From: JALZEG01 sp035942255
Lineage (GTDB): Bacteria > Actinomycetota > CADDZG01 > WHSQ01
NCBI GenBank assembly: GCA_035942255.1
Contig: DASZDG010000051.1
Span: 1-47,346, forward strand
Reading direction: 5' to 3'
DNA: 47,346 bases
The stretch's first letter is position 1. The number at the start of each line of letters is the position of its first letter. The position numbers and the translations under genes are program-made. Shown here piece after piece: positions 17,418 to 25,616 of the stretch. The notes below the pieces were generated by a model. That model had not been told where the DNA came from, searched no databases, and worked only from the letters and a program-made list of their open reading frames with translations.

Positions 17418-18215
17418 ATGAGGCGAACTCTCCTGGTAGCGGCCGTGGCCAGCCTGGTCACCGGGTCGCTCACGCAGGCCGGTGCGCGGATCCCGCGGCC
17501 CCCAGTCCCCTTCGACGTGGAGGCCGACTGCTCCGCTGCTCCCCCGGCCGCGCACTCCGTCTCGGGCGTGACGGATGACGGCCGCGTGGTAGCCGTGGAG
17601 GTTGCCGTCCTCCTCGACGGGGTGAAGAAGAGCCGGGCGCGGCAGCTGATGGCGAAGGCAGCAGGCGCGTACGCCGGGGTGGGCATCGACCTCGTCGCCG
17701 TCTCGTTCGACAAGCTCCCGCTGACTGCGCCGCCCGGTGAACGGCCGTCGATCGACGCAGCCGACGCGATCCGGCAGGCCAAGGCCTTCTTCGGCGGCGA
17801 ACGCCCGCCGGGCTCGGACCTCGTCCATCTCCTCACGACCAAGGACCTCACGCTGCCGAACTACGGAGCCGCGACCGCCGGAGCGGCGGAGTGCGCGGGC
17901 GGAGTCCAGTGGCCGGACAAGGCGTTCTCGGTCACCGAGGACTCCGGTCTGGACGCCTACTCGCTGGACGCGCCCGGGCTGACGAACGTGATGGACTCGT
18001 CCGCCGGGACGGTGGCGCACGAGCTGGGCCACCTCCTCGGCGGGCTCCACCAGTACGCCAGCTGCGCCGAAGGCGCGGATGCGGCGGACGTCACGAACCG
18101 CGACCCGTCTCCGTGCACGATCATGAGCGACGTCGTCGACGTCGCCTCCTTGCGCTTCGGCACGGTCGAGTCCGCGGTGGTGCGCGGCTACGCGCTGCGC
18201 TTCGCGGACTCCTAG
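17418..18215 (+). CDS. Secreted zinc metallopeptidase (M12/reprolysin-like)
   Basis: A 265-residue exported peptidase. Signal peptide MRRTLLVAAVASLVTGSLTQ is followed by a pro-like region, then the full metzincin motif HELGHLLGGLH and, downstream, CTIMSDVVD as Met-turn. Four cysteines near the active site (SCAEGAD, PSPCT) suggest disulphides. The fold and size fit reprolysin-like peptidases of bacteria. No clear Shine-Dalgarno sequence or TANNNT box precedes the ATG, so the start or its signal is uncertain. It follows the altered-motif protein and is followed by the META lipoprotein on the same strand; the three may be cotranscribed. Confidence 0.8.
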   Translation: MRRTLLVAAVASLVTGSLTQAGARIPRPPVPFDVEADCSAAPPAAHSVSGVTDDGRVVAVEVAVLLDGVKKSRARQLMAKAAGAYAGVGIDLVAVSFDKLPLTAPPGERPSIDAADAIRQAKAFFGGERPPGSDLVHLLTTKDLTLPNYGAATAGAAECAGGVQWPDKAFSVTEDSGLDAYSLDAPGLTNVMDSSAGTVAHELGHLLGGLHQYASCAEGADAADVTNRDPSPCTIMSDVVDVASLRFGTVESAVVRGYALRFADS

Positions 18216-18269
18216 CGCCGTCCGCAGGCCCGGCCGGAACATTTGCCCGCGGCCCTGCGTCTCACCTGC

Positions 18270-19445
18270 ATGACCAAGGTTGCGCTTCTCGTGGTGGCGC
18301 TGGCGGCGGCCCTCGTCGCGTGCGGCGACGAGGGGGCCCCTCCCAGGACCGCGCCGTCCGACGGGGAGGACACCGCGATCCGGCCGTGGGCGGCCCCCGA
18401 CGACTACAGCTTCCGCGTCCGGTCGCGCTGTGGCGAGCAGAACTTCATCGGCACATTCCGGATCGTCGTGGAGGACGGCCGCGTCGCCCGCGCGGAGGGC
18501 CTCGACGGCTCGGCGATCGCGGCTCTCGACTACATGAGCAAGGAAGAGGTCCCGACCCTGAGCGACCTGCTCGATTACGCGCGGGAGGCCGAGGAGGCGG
18601 GGGCCGAGGTGGTCGGCGTCGACTACGACCCCGACGACGGGCATCCCGAGAGCATCGAGTTCGACTACGACACCAACGCGATCGACGACGAGTCCTGCTT
18701 CACCGTCACCGCCTACGAGGCCTCGGGTGGAGGAACCTCCTCGTCGCCGGCCTCCTACGACGGGACCTGGGAGCTCGTGGAGGGGCGAGCGCCGGAGGGA
18801 CCCATCGAGATCAGAGAGAGGTGGCGCATCACGCTCACCATCGACGGTGACCGGTGGGGAGGCCTCTCCGCCTGCAACCACTACGGGCTCTCGGCGAACG
18901 TAGACGGGGACTCGATCTCGATCGGGGGCGTCGGCGGGACCGAGATGGGCTGCAACCCCCAAGTCGCCGAGACGGAAGCTCGCTACCACTCTGCACTGAT
19001 GGCGGTAGACGCGATCGAGCGTTCGGGCGACACGCTCGTGCTCAGCGGCACCGATGCGGAGCTCGTCTACGGCTTCGTGCCCCCGCCCCCGACGGCCAAG
19101 CTGACGGACGTCCGCTGGAACCTGGAATCGATCATCCACGGGCGCGGACCGGATGCGACGGCAACGAGCGCACGCCCCGCTCATCTGTACTTCGACAGCG
19201 ACGGGACCTTCGAAGGGTCGACCGGCTGCCGCGGTTTGAAGGGCGAGTGGATAGAGGAAGCCGACAGAGTCACCTTCACTCGCCTGAGTGCAGATGACGG
19301 AACCTGCTCGGACGAGATGGCAGAGCAGAACGACGCCGTCATCGGGTTGGGGGATGGCTTCACCTTCGACATCGAGGGCGACACGTTGACCGTCTACGGG
19401 CGGTTCAGCGAAACGGGTCTGCAGTACCGAGCGGCTCAGGGCTGA
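18270..19445 (+). CDS. Lipoprotein with DUF6174 and two META (HslJ-like) domains
   Basis: A 391-residue lipoprotein: hydrophobic N-terminus with lipobox LVAC (Cys18). Residues about 45-150 (YSFRVRSRCG..., TLSDLLDYA, GVDYDPDDGHPESIEFDYD, AIDDESCFTV) look like DUF6174, a small domain known from lipoproteins. Two META/HslJ-like domains follow: WELVEG...SACNHYGLSANV...GGTEMGCNPQVAETEARY, then RWNLESI...STGCRGLKGEWIE. HslJ in E. coli is linked to heat and novobiocin tolerance. The triple combination on one chain is unusual to me. It converges with the binding-protein gene and their ends overlap by 10 bases. The base composition of the 3' part seems less GC-rich than its neighbours. Confidence 0.75.
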   Translation: MTKVALLVVALAAALVACGDEGAPPRTAPSDGEDTAIRPWAAPDDYSFRVRSRCGEQNFIGTFRIVVEDGRVARAEGLDGSAIAALDYMSKEEVPTLSDLLDYAREAEEAGAEVVGVDYDPDDGHPESIEFDYDTNAIDDESCFTVTAYEASGGGTSSSPASYDGTWELVEGRAPEGPIEIRERWRITLTIDGDRWGGLSACNHYGLSANVDGDSISIGGVGGTEMGCNPQVAETEARYHSALMAVDAIERSGDTLVLSGTDAELVYGFVPPPPTAKLTDVRWNLESIIHGRGPDATATSARPAHLYFDSDGTFEGSTGCRGLKGEWIEEADRVTFTRLSADDGTCSDEMAEQNDAVIGLGDGFTFDIEGDTLTVYGRFSETGLQYRAAQG

Positions 19446-20614
19446 CCGATGAGCTCCGAGACCCTTCCGACATACTCGAAGCGCCGCAGTCCATCGAGCC
19501 ACTTCCAGATGAAGACGTCACTTTCGTCGGTGACGAGCTCGCCGCGCTCGTTCCACGTGTAGTCCTTGACCGTGCCCTCGACGCCGTCCGCTGCGTCGAA
19601 GTGCGACACGACGTGAGAACGGACCTGCTCGAGCGACTCGGCCCCCGAGAGCTCTCGCAGCGCGTCGATCGCGATGTTGGTGACGTCGAACGCATCCGCC
19701 GCGTAGATCCTCGGCCGCGTGCCGAAGCTCGTCTCGTACTCGGCGACGAACGTCGCTGCCGCTTCGATCTCCGTGGGATCCGAGCAGGGACAGGCGGCCT
19801 TCGCCCGCGCATTTCCGCCATACCCGCGGAGGTAGCGGCCCAGACCCCGAAACATGGATCCATCGTCCGTGACGAACACCGACCGGACCCCCGCCTCTCT
19901 CAACTGTCGCAGGAGCCCGCCGGCCTGAGGCCAGTAACCACCGAAGTAGACGACGTCGGGGTTCCGTTGCTTGATCTGAACGGCAACCGCGCTGTGGTCG
20001 GACTCTTCCGGATTGATCACGTAAACCTTGTCCAGACGGTAGCGCACACCGGCCGCGACGTCCTTGGCGAGCCCTTCGGAGTAGTCCTGCTTGTCGTGCA
20101 CGACGCTGACCGATTCGGCTTCGAGGACGTCGATGATGTATCTGGCGGCCGCGGCACCCTGAGTCGGATCGGCAGCGATCGCCCGGAACCACGTATCGAA
20201 CCCTTCGCGATCGATCGTCCGGTTGGTCCCGGTCGACGCCATGAGCAGGCCGGCCTCCTCGAAGATCGCACCGGTAGCGAGCGCCTCTCCGGAGAAGAAC
20301 CCGCAGATGCACGCGACGACCTGCTCGTCCTCCACCAGCTCCTCGGCGAGAGCCGGGGCCTGAGTCGGGTCACCCTGGGAGTCTTCGGTATGAATGGCAA
20401 GGGCACAGGGGAGGTCCCGCTCGCGATTGGCGAGGTCGACGGCCAGGCGGATGCCGTTCGCGATCGGCCTTCCGTAGCGCGCCGCGTCGCCGCTGAGCGC
20501 GCCCATCATCCCGATCGACCAGGTGCACGCCGGAGCCTGTGCACGTCCGGCCCCCGCGAGGGGGACGAGGAGCATCGTCGCGACCAACGCGGCAAGCACC
20601 CGGCGCAAGACCAT
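19436..20614 (-). CDS. Branched-chain-amino-acid-type ABC transporter substrate-binding protein (orphan)
   Basis: A 392-residue exported binding protein of the LivJ/Leu-Ile-Val family: signal peptide MVLRRVLAALVATMLLVPLA, then IGMMGALSGDAARYGRPIANGI, CGFFSGEALATGAIFEEAG, STGTNRTI, VVHDKQDYSEGLAKD and VYFGGYWPQAGGLLRQLREAG, all family-typical. No permease or ATPase gene is in the window, so it is an orphan here; the ligand may be an amino acid, amide or other small molecule. The ATG is preceded by TAACCC six bases upstream and by TGGAG, so both start types are possible. Its composition is less GC-rich by eye than adjoining genes. Confidence 0.85.
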   Translation of the reverse strand: MVLRRVLAALVATMLLVPLAGAGRAQAPACTWSIGMMGALSGDAARYGRPIANGIRLAVDLANRERDLPCALAIHTEDSQGDPTQAPALAEELVEDEQVVACICGFFSGEALATGAIFEEAGLLMASTGTNRTIDREGFDTWFRAIAADPTQGAAAARYIIDVLEAESVSVVHDKQDYSEGLAKDVAAGVRYRLDKVYVINPEESDHSAVAVQIKQRNPDVVYFGGYWPQAGGLLRQLREAGVRSVFVTDDGSMFRGLGRYLRGYGGNARAKAACPCSDPTEIEAAATFVAEYETSFGTRPRIYAADAFDVTNIAIDALRELSGAESLEQVRSHVVSHFDAADGVEGTVKDYTWNERGELVTDESDVFIWKWLDGLRRFEYVGRVSELIGQP

Positions 20615-20696
20615 GCTCCAGGGTTACACATCGGACACGTCGCCGGGTTTTCGCCAGACGTCGCTGTAAGACTTCGGCAAGGCCTCCCGTAGGAAC

Positions 20697-22418
20697 ATGG
20701 CCGCGTCCGTCATGGAGGAAGGAGCGCTCATCTACCTGCTCGCCGTCGCGTTCGTCGGAGGGGCCGCGTCGGCATTGACGCCGTGCGTGCTGCCGATCCT
20801 GCCCGCGCTGCTGGCCGTCTCGGGTTCGGGAGACCGCCGGCGGGTGGTCGGCGTCATCGCCGGGCTCGAGCTCTCGTTCTTCCTGGTCGGCATCGTCCTC
20901 GCGGGGATACTGACGACGCTCGGGCTCCCCGACGAGCTCCTCCAGTGGGTCGCGGCGGCGTTGCTCGTTGCGTTCGCCCTGACGATGCTGGTGCCCGCGC
21001 TCCATCGGCGTTTCCAGTCGGGCATAGGCCGGCTCGTCGCGCCGCTCGCCGGCGGCACGAGGCGCGGCGGCTTCCTCGGCGGAGTGGTCGCGGGGGCGCC
21101 GCTCGGGCTCGTGTGGGCGCCGTGTGCGGGACCCATCCTCGCCGGCATCACGGTCGCGGGAGCGACGGGGACCTACGACGCCCGCACGGTCACGACGATG
21201 GTGGCCTACGGCCTCGGCATGCTCGGCCCCCTCCTGTTGATCGGCTTCGGGGGCCGGCGCATCGGGACGTTCCTCCGGGCGAAGCTCGGCGGTGGCCGCC
21301 GGGTCGAGATCGGGATGGGGGTCGTGCTCCTCGCGACCGCGGCCTTCGTCGCCACGGGGTGGACGAACTCGATCAACCGCTTCCTGGCGGAGACCGTGAA
21401 CCTGACGTCGACGCCGACGGCAGGACTCGAGCGCGACGCGCTGACGGACGGCATCTTCGCGGCCGGAGCCGGAGGCCGCATCCGCCTGTCTCGGGCGGAG
21501 CTGGAGGCGAGCGGCTACCCCGAGCTCGAGGAGCTTGCGGACTACGGCCGCGCGCCGGAGCTCGCCGGGATCAGCCACTGGTTCAACACCGAAGAGGAGC
21601 TGTCGCTCGACGCCTTGCGCGGCAAGGTCGTCCTCGTCGACTTCTGGACCTACTCGTGCATCAACTGCATCCGGACGTTCCCGTACCTGCGCGAGTGGTA
21701 CTCGAAATACGAGGACGACGGCTTCGTCATCCTCGGGGTCCACACGCCGGAGTTCGCGTTCGAGCGGGACCCGTCGAACGTCGGTGAAGCGATCGACGAC
21801 TTCGGCATCGAGTATCCGGTGGCGCTGGATCCCGACTACGCGACGTGGGACCGCTTCTACAACCGCTACTGGCCGGCGCACTACCTGATCGACCGCGACG
21901 GGATCCTCCGCTCCGTCCATTACGGGGAGGGCGCGTACGACCGGACCGAGAACGAGATCAGGCACCTCCTGTCGCTGCGCGGAAGCGTTCCCGAAGCCGA
22001 GGACGACTTCGGCTCGCCTCGGACGCCCGAGACGTATCTCGGCTACGCGCGCGCGGACCGGTTCGCGGGCGACCCCGTGCTCCTGCCCGGCGAGAGCGCG
22101 GAGTACGAGCCACCCGGCGACCTGCCGGTCAACTGGTGGACCTACGACGGGACGTGGACGGTCGGGGCAGAGAGCGCTGAAGCGGGGCCGGGGGCCGCGA
22201 TCGAGCTCCACTACCTCGCGTCCGACGTGCACGTCGTGGTGGGCCCGCCGCCCGGTGGGAGCGGGACGATGACCATCGTCGACGGCGACGGCGAGCCGCG
22301 CAGGATCGAGGTCGACCGGCACCGCCTCTACACCGTCCGGTCGGGCGATCACCGCACCGGGCTGCTCCGGCTCGAGCTCTCCGAAGGCGTCGAGGTCTAC
22401 TCGTTCACGTTCGGCTGA
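20697..22418 (+). CDS. dipZ: DipZ-type CcdA-thioredoxin fusion protein
   Basis: Membrane thiol redox protein. The 573-residue chain has an N-terminal CcdA/DsbD-like six-helix domain (residues 1-230) with redox cysteines C30 (TPCVLP) and C143 (WAPCAGP), then an outside thioredoxin/TlpA-like domain with WTYSCINC (C321, C324) and a C-terminal beta-domain. This order equals mycobacterial DipZ (Rv2874). It carries electrons from the cytoplasm to exported thiols, for example for disulphide repair or cytochrome c maturation. The first ATG is kept; an ATG at 20712 is an alternative. No strong Shine-Dalgarno sequence. It overlaps the convergent histidine kinase gene by 22 bases. Confidence 0.88.
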   Translation: MAASVMEEGALIYLLAVAFVGGAASALTPCVLPILPALLAVSGSGDRRRVVGVIAGLELSFFLVGIVLAGILTTLGLPDELLQWVAAALLVAFALTMLVPALHRRFQSGIGRLVAPLAGGTRRGGFLGGVVAGAPLGLVWAPCAGPILAGITVAGATGTYDARTVTTMVAYGLGMLGPLLLIGFGGRRIGTFLRAKLGGGRRVEIGMGVVLLATAAFVATGWTNSINRFLAETVNLTSTPTAGLERDALTDGIFAAGAGGRIRLSRAELEASGYPELEELADYGRAPELAGISHWFNTEEELSLDALRGKVVLVDFWTYSCINCIRTFPYLREWYSKYEDDGFVILGVHTPEFAFERDPSNVGEAIDDFGIEYPVALDPDYATWDRFYNRYWPAHYLIDRDGILRSVHYGEGAYDRTENEIRHLLSLRGSVPEAEDDFGSPRTPETYLGYARADRFAGDPVLLPGESAEYEPPGDLPVNWWTYDGTWTVGAESAEAGPGAAIELHYLASDVHVVVGPPPGGSGTMTIVDGDGEPRRIEVDRHRLYTVRSGDHRTGLLRLELSEGVEVYSFTFG

Positions 22419-23629
22419 GCCGGCCGCCCGCACGGGACGACGAGCGCGAACCGCGCCCCCGCGCCGGCCTCGCTACGGACGGTGAGGTCGCCACCCGCGG
22501 CCTCGACGATCCGCTTGGCGAGCGCAAGCCCGAGCCCGGCCCCCTCGTCCGAACGGCTCGCGTCCCCGCGCCAGAACGGCTCGAAGACCCTGTCGACAGC
22601 TTCCCGAGGGATCCCTTCACCCCAGTCCTCGACCGCGAGCTCGACGGCATCCGAGACGCGCCGGCCCTCGACGCGGATCGTCCCGTCGGCGGGCGTGTGC
22701 CTGATCGCGTTCTGCAAGAGGTTCTGCACCGCGCGCGTCAGGCGCGGCGACACCAGCACGCCGGTTGTCCCGTCCAGGTGCGTCTCCACCCGGACGCGCT
22801 TCTCGACGGCGCGTGCGGCGCACGCCGCGAGCGCCGCGTCGACGACGTCGTCGAGGGTCGTACGCCGCGTCTCGGCGCGTACTCGCTCGGCGTCGAGCTG
22901 GACGAGCTCGAAGAGGTCGTCCACCAGCGTCCCGAGCGAGGTCACCGATCGCCTCATCTCCGCGGCATAGCGGCGGAATGTCTCGGGGTCGTCGACCACG
23001 CGGTCGTCGATCGCCTCCACCATCGCGCGCAGTCCCGCCAGCGGCGTCCGCAGGTCGTGCGACACCGCCGTGATCAGGTCGTTCCGCACCACCGTCGCGC
23101 GCTGCTCGGCAGCGATGGTCCGCTCCAGCCTCTCCGCCATGTCGTCGAGCGTCGCGGCGAGGCGTTCGAGCTCCGGCCCCCCTTCGACCCGTCCGACCCG
23201 CGCGTCGAGCTCGCCCGAGGCGAGCCGCTCCGCGCCCGCGGCGAGCCGCTCGACGCCCGCGCCGAACGAACGCGACAAGGCGAGAGCAGCTCCGACTCCG
23301 GCGGCTCCCGAATAGGCGACGAGGGCGGCCACGAGGAGCGCGTCGTGCTTCACCAGCATCAGCCCCGAGAGCACGGCGAGGTTCGCGAGGCCGACCCCGA
23401 CCGCGAGCAGCGCGACCGCGACGAAACGCGTGCGCGCTCCGGCTCGGCGCAGCAGCGGAGCGGCCAGGACCGTGGCAACGACTGTGGCGACGATGGCGGG
23501 GACGAGGAGGCGCGCCAGGTGCAGGACCTCGCTCCCGCCCATGCCGGTGCCGCGCGCGACGAGCATCGTCGTGGCGGCCCCTGCGAGGGCCGCCAGCGCC
23601 ACCACCGCGGCGGGACCCCAGCGCCTCAC
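22397..23629 (-). CDS. Sensor histidine kinase of a two-component system
   Basis: A 410-residue membrane kinase. Four hydrophobic segments (for example VVALAALAGAATTMLVA and FVAVALLAVGVGLANLAVL) are followed by a HAMP-like linker, the H box AVSHDLRTPL (phospho-His), N box QNLLQNAIRHTP, G1 DWGEGIP and G2 GAGLGLALAK. There is almost no extracellular loop, so it probably senses a signal inside the membrane or through a partner. The GTG start at 23629 overlaps the response regulator stop as GTGA, which implies coupled translation; the longer ATG reading at 23656 only covers the regulator's end. Confidence 0.9.
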   Translation of the reverse strand: MRRWGPAAVVALAALAGAATTMLVARGTGMGGSEVLHLARLLVPAIVATVVATVLAAPLLRRAGARTRFVAVALLAVGVGLANLAVLSGLMLVKHDALLVAALVAYSGAAGVGAALALSRSFGAGVERLAAGAERLASGELDARVGRVEGGPELERLAATLDDMAERLERTIAAEQRATVVRNDLITAVSHDLRTPLAGLRAMVEAIDDRVVDDPETFRRYAAEMRRSVTSLGTLVDDLFELVQLDAERVRAETRRTTLDDVVDAALAACAARAVEKRVRVETHLDGTTGVLVSPRLTRAVQNLLQNAIRHTPADGTIRVEGRRVSDAVELAVEDWGEGIPREAVDRVFEPFWRGDASRSDEGAGLGLALAKRIVEAAGGDLTVRSEAGAGARFALVVPCGRPAQPNVNE

Positions 23630-24306
23630 GGGTCGAACCTGTAACCGGTTCCCCACACCGTGACCAGGTGCCGCGGCGCGGAGGGGTCGTCCTCGATCTT
23701 CTCGCGCAGCCGCCGGACGTGCACCGTGACGGTGGCGGGATCACCGTGGAAAGCGAAGTCCCACAGCTCCTCGAGCAGCTCCGTCCGCCCGAACACGACG
23801 CCAGGCTGCGTCGCCAGGAACAGGAGCAGGTCGAACTCCCGCGGCGTCAGCGCGATTTCGGCACCGTCCCGGTGGACGCGGCGCCCGCGCGGGTCGATCC
23901 GCAGCCTGCCGAGCTCGAGGGTGTCGATCCCGGCCGGGACCCAGTCCTGCGACCGGCGCAGCACCGCGCGGACCCGCGCGACTACCTCGCCCGGTGAGAA
24001 CGGCTTGGTGACGTAGTCGTCCGCGCCTCGCTCCAGTCCCGCGATGCGGTCGTGCTCCTCGCTCTTCGCGGTGAGCATGATCACCGGCGTCTCGGCCTCG
24101 GAGCGGATGTGCTCGAAGACCTCGAAGCCGTCGAGCTTCGGCAGCATGAGGTCGAGCAACACGAGGTCGGGGGCCGCGCCGGCGAACGACGCGAGCGCAG
24201 CCTCGCCGTCCTCGGCAAGCACGACGTCGTACCCCTCGCGTTCGAGGTACCGGCCGAGGATCTCCCGGACAAGGGGCTCGTCGTCGACGACGAGGACGGT
24301 GGTCAT
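23626..24306 (-). CDS. OmpR-family response regulator
   Basis: A 226-residue regulator: receiver domain with acidic pair D8-D9, phospho-acceptor D52 (LLDLMLPKLDG), T79 and K101, then a winged-helix DNA-binding domain (ALTPREFDLLLFLA, VTVHVRRLREKIE, VWGTGYRFDP). It is first in an operon with the histidine kinase. The ATG at 24306 has GAAGG just before it, and CACAAT ends 6 bases upstream. The intergenic region carries CGTAAG repeats with 11-bp spacing, the usual form of OmpR-type sites, so it may control itself and the divergent DM13 gene. Confidence 0.92.
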   Translation of the reverse strand: MTTVLVVDDEPLVREILGRYLEREGYDVVLAEDGEAALASFAGAAPDLVLLDLMLPKLDGFEVFEHIRSEAETPVIMLTAKSEEHDRIAGLERGADDYVTKPFSPGEVVARVRAVLRRSQDWVPAGIDTLELGRLRIDPRGRRVHRDGAEIALTPREFDLLLFLATQPGVVFGRTELLEELWDFAFHGDPATVTVHVRRLREKIEDDPSAPRHLVTVWGTGYRFDP

Positions 24307-24339
24307 CCTTCGATTGTGCGCCCAATTGATTGCGAAATC

Positions 24340-24367
24340 CTTACCCGGTCCGTAAGCGCCTCGTAAG
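24340..24367. promoter_or_regulatory. Candidate OmpR-type operator (CTTAC / CGTAAG repeats)
   Basis: CGTAAG at 24351-24356 and again at 24362-24367 are direct repeats with an 11-bp step. CTTAC at 24340-24344 is the inverted copy of GTAAG, 7 bases before the first. The site lies between the response regulator and the divergent DM13 gene, just upstream of a TACCTT -10 box (24379-24384) of the latter, so an activator here would touch RNA polymerase. Confidence 0.45.
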
Positions 24368-24416
24368 GAGCGTTCGTCTACCTTGCGCGCAGACCCGGTG
24401 ACGAAGGAGGCCGACG

Positions 24417-25016
24417 ATGGATGCGAGCGGAGGAGCGGGAAGGTTCTGGTCGCGGGGGCGGCTCGTCGCCCTGGCAACCGTGCTGGCCGCGGCCGCGGTG
24501 GTCGTGCTCGTCTGGTTCCAGCCCCAGAAGCTGTTCCAGGACACGGAGGTGAACGAGCCGGCGCCCGAAGCCATGGGCGACGCCATGGATAAGGAAGACG
24601 ACGCTATGAAGAAGGAAGACGGTGCCATGGCCGAGGAAGACGACGCGATGGACAATGACGCCATGGTCGAGGAAGTGATGACGCTCACCGGCGACTTCCG
24701 CAGCATCGACCACACGACCGAGGGAATGTTGACGGTCGCCCAGGCCGACGACGGCCGTTACTACGCGAGGCTCGAGGACTTCGAGACGGAGAACGGACCG
24801 GACCTGTTCGTATACCTGTCGACCGCCCCCGCGTCGGTGGAGGGGCGCGAGTACGTCGAGGACTTCGTGAACCTGGGCAGGCTGAAGGGGAACATCGGCA
24901 GCCAGAACTACTTCCTGCCCGAGGGGATAGACCTCGAGAAGTACCGGAGCGTCGTGATCTGGTGCCGGCGCTTCAGCTCGGCGTTCGGAGCGGCGCCGCT
25001 GGAGGCCGCCGTCTAG
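24417..25016 (+). CDS. Membrane-anchored DM13-domain protein with acidic Met-rich linker
   Basis: A 199-residue protein with one N-terminal membrane helix (LVALATVLAAAAVVVLVWF). Residues about 50-86 form a linker of repeated units: DAMDKEDD, AMKKEDG, AMAEEDD, AMDNDAM. The C-terminal part is a DM13 domain (GDFRSIDHTTEGMLTVAQ, YARLEDFETENGPDLFVYLS, LGRLKGNIGSQNYFLPEGI, SVVIWCRRFSSAFG), including its conserved Cys. DM13 domains are proposed to have a redox role in surface proteins. Strong Shine-Dalgarno sequence (GAAGGAGG). Divergent from the two-component genes, which may control it. Linker Met and acid residues could bind metal, but that is a guess. Confidence 0.8.
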   Translation: MDASGGAGRFWSRGRLVALATVLAAAAVVVLVWFQPQKLFQDTEVNEPAPEAMGDAMDKEDDAMKKEDGAMAEEDDAMDNDAMVEEVMTLTGDFRSIDHTTEGMLTVAQADDGRYYARLEDFETENGPDLFVYLSTAPASVEGREYVEDFVNLGRLKGNIGSQNYFLPEGIDLEKYRSVVIWCRRFSSAFGAAPLEAAV

Positions 25017-25030
25017 AGCTCAAGACGCGG

Positions 25031-25603
25031 CTATTCCGAGGCCGCGGGTTGCCCGCCGCACGCGCCCGACGACCACAAGCCGCGCTGCGCGTCTCGCGCT
25101 TGATGCTGCACCTGCACGAACAATGCGGAGTGGCGCACGTTCGGTGGATAGTCGTACGCAGTCGCGTAGCCGTTCGCTACCAGGCGCGCGTTCGCCATCT
25201 CGGCCCCCAGGTACACGTATCGCAGCAGCCGGCCGAACGAGTCCTGCTCCTCGACGTCGCGCACGAGCTTCACCGTCGCTCCCGCGAGCAGAGCCGCAGT
25301 CGCGTCGGAGGCCTCGGGGCCGTAGCACTCGACCGGGTCGCGGGGGCTGACGGACTCCGGCGTGTCGATCCCGATCAGGCGGACGTCGTAGATCCCGCCC
25401 GGCTCGGCCTCCCCGGCCCCGGGACCCTCGACGCGACCGACGACCTCGACCTCGATCGTGTCCCCGTCTATCGCCCGCAGTACCCGCGCCTCCTCGTGGC
25501 CGGCCGGCTCGAGGTGGAGCGTCGCCGGCGCCTGCACCGACAGGTCGACCGGCGCGCGGCCGCACGCGATGAAGAGAAGGAGAACGCACCAGAGCCTCCG
25601 CAC
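25031..25603 (-). CDS. Staphylococcal-nuclease-like (thermonuclease) lipoprotein
   Basis: A 190-residue exported nuclease-like protein. The N-terminus MRRLWCVLLLFIAC could serve as a lipoprotein signal (Cys14). The SNase fold motifs follow: VLRAIDGDTIEV, VRLIGIDTPESV (catalytic Arg and Glu), ECYGPEASDATAALLAG, FGRLLRYVYLG (second Arg) and LVANGYATAYDYPPN. It is expected to cut DNA or RNA with calcium outside the cytoplasm. The GTG start at 25603 was chosen because TAGCGT ends 7 bases before it; there is no Shine-Dalgarno sequence. It lies 10 bases after uvrD2 and may also be read from it. The -10 box overlaps the uvrD2 stop codon. Confidence 0.85.
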   Translation of the reverse strand: MRRLWCVLLLFIACGRAPVDLSVQAPATLHLEPAGHEEARVLRAIDGDTIEVEVVGRVEGPGAGEAEPGGIYDVRLIGIDTPESVSPRDPVECYGPEASDATAALLAGATVKLVRDVEEQDSFGRLLRYVYLGAEMANARLVANGYATAYDYPPNVRHSALFVQVQHQARDAQRGLWSSGACGGQPAASE

Positions 25604-25610
25604 CGCGGAG

Positions 25611-25616
25611 ACGCTA
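25611..25616 (-). promoter_or_regulatory. Putative leaderless -10 box of the nuclease gene (TAGCGT)
   Basis: On the minus strand TAGCGT lies 7 bases before the GTG start and contains the uvrD2 stop codon TAG. Confidence 0.4.
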
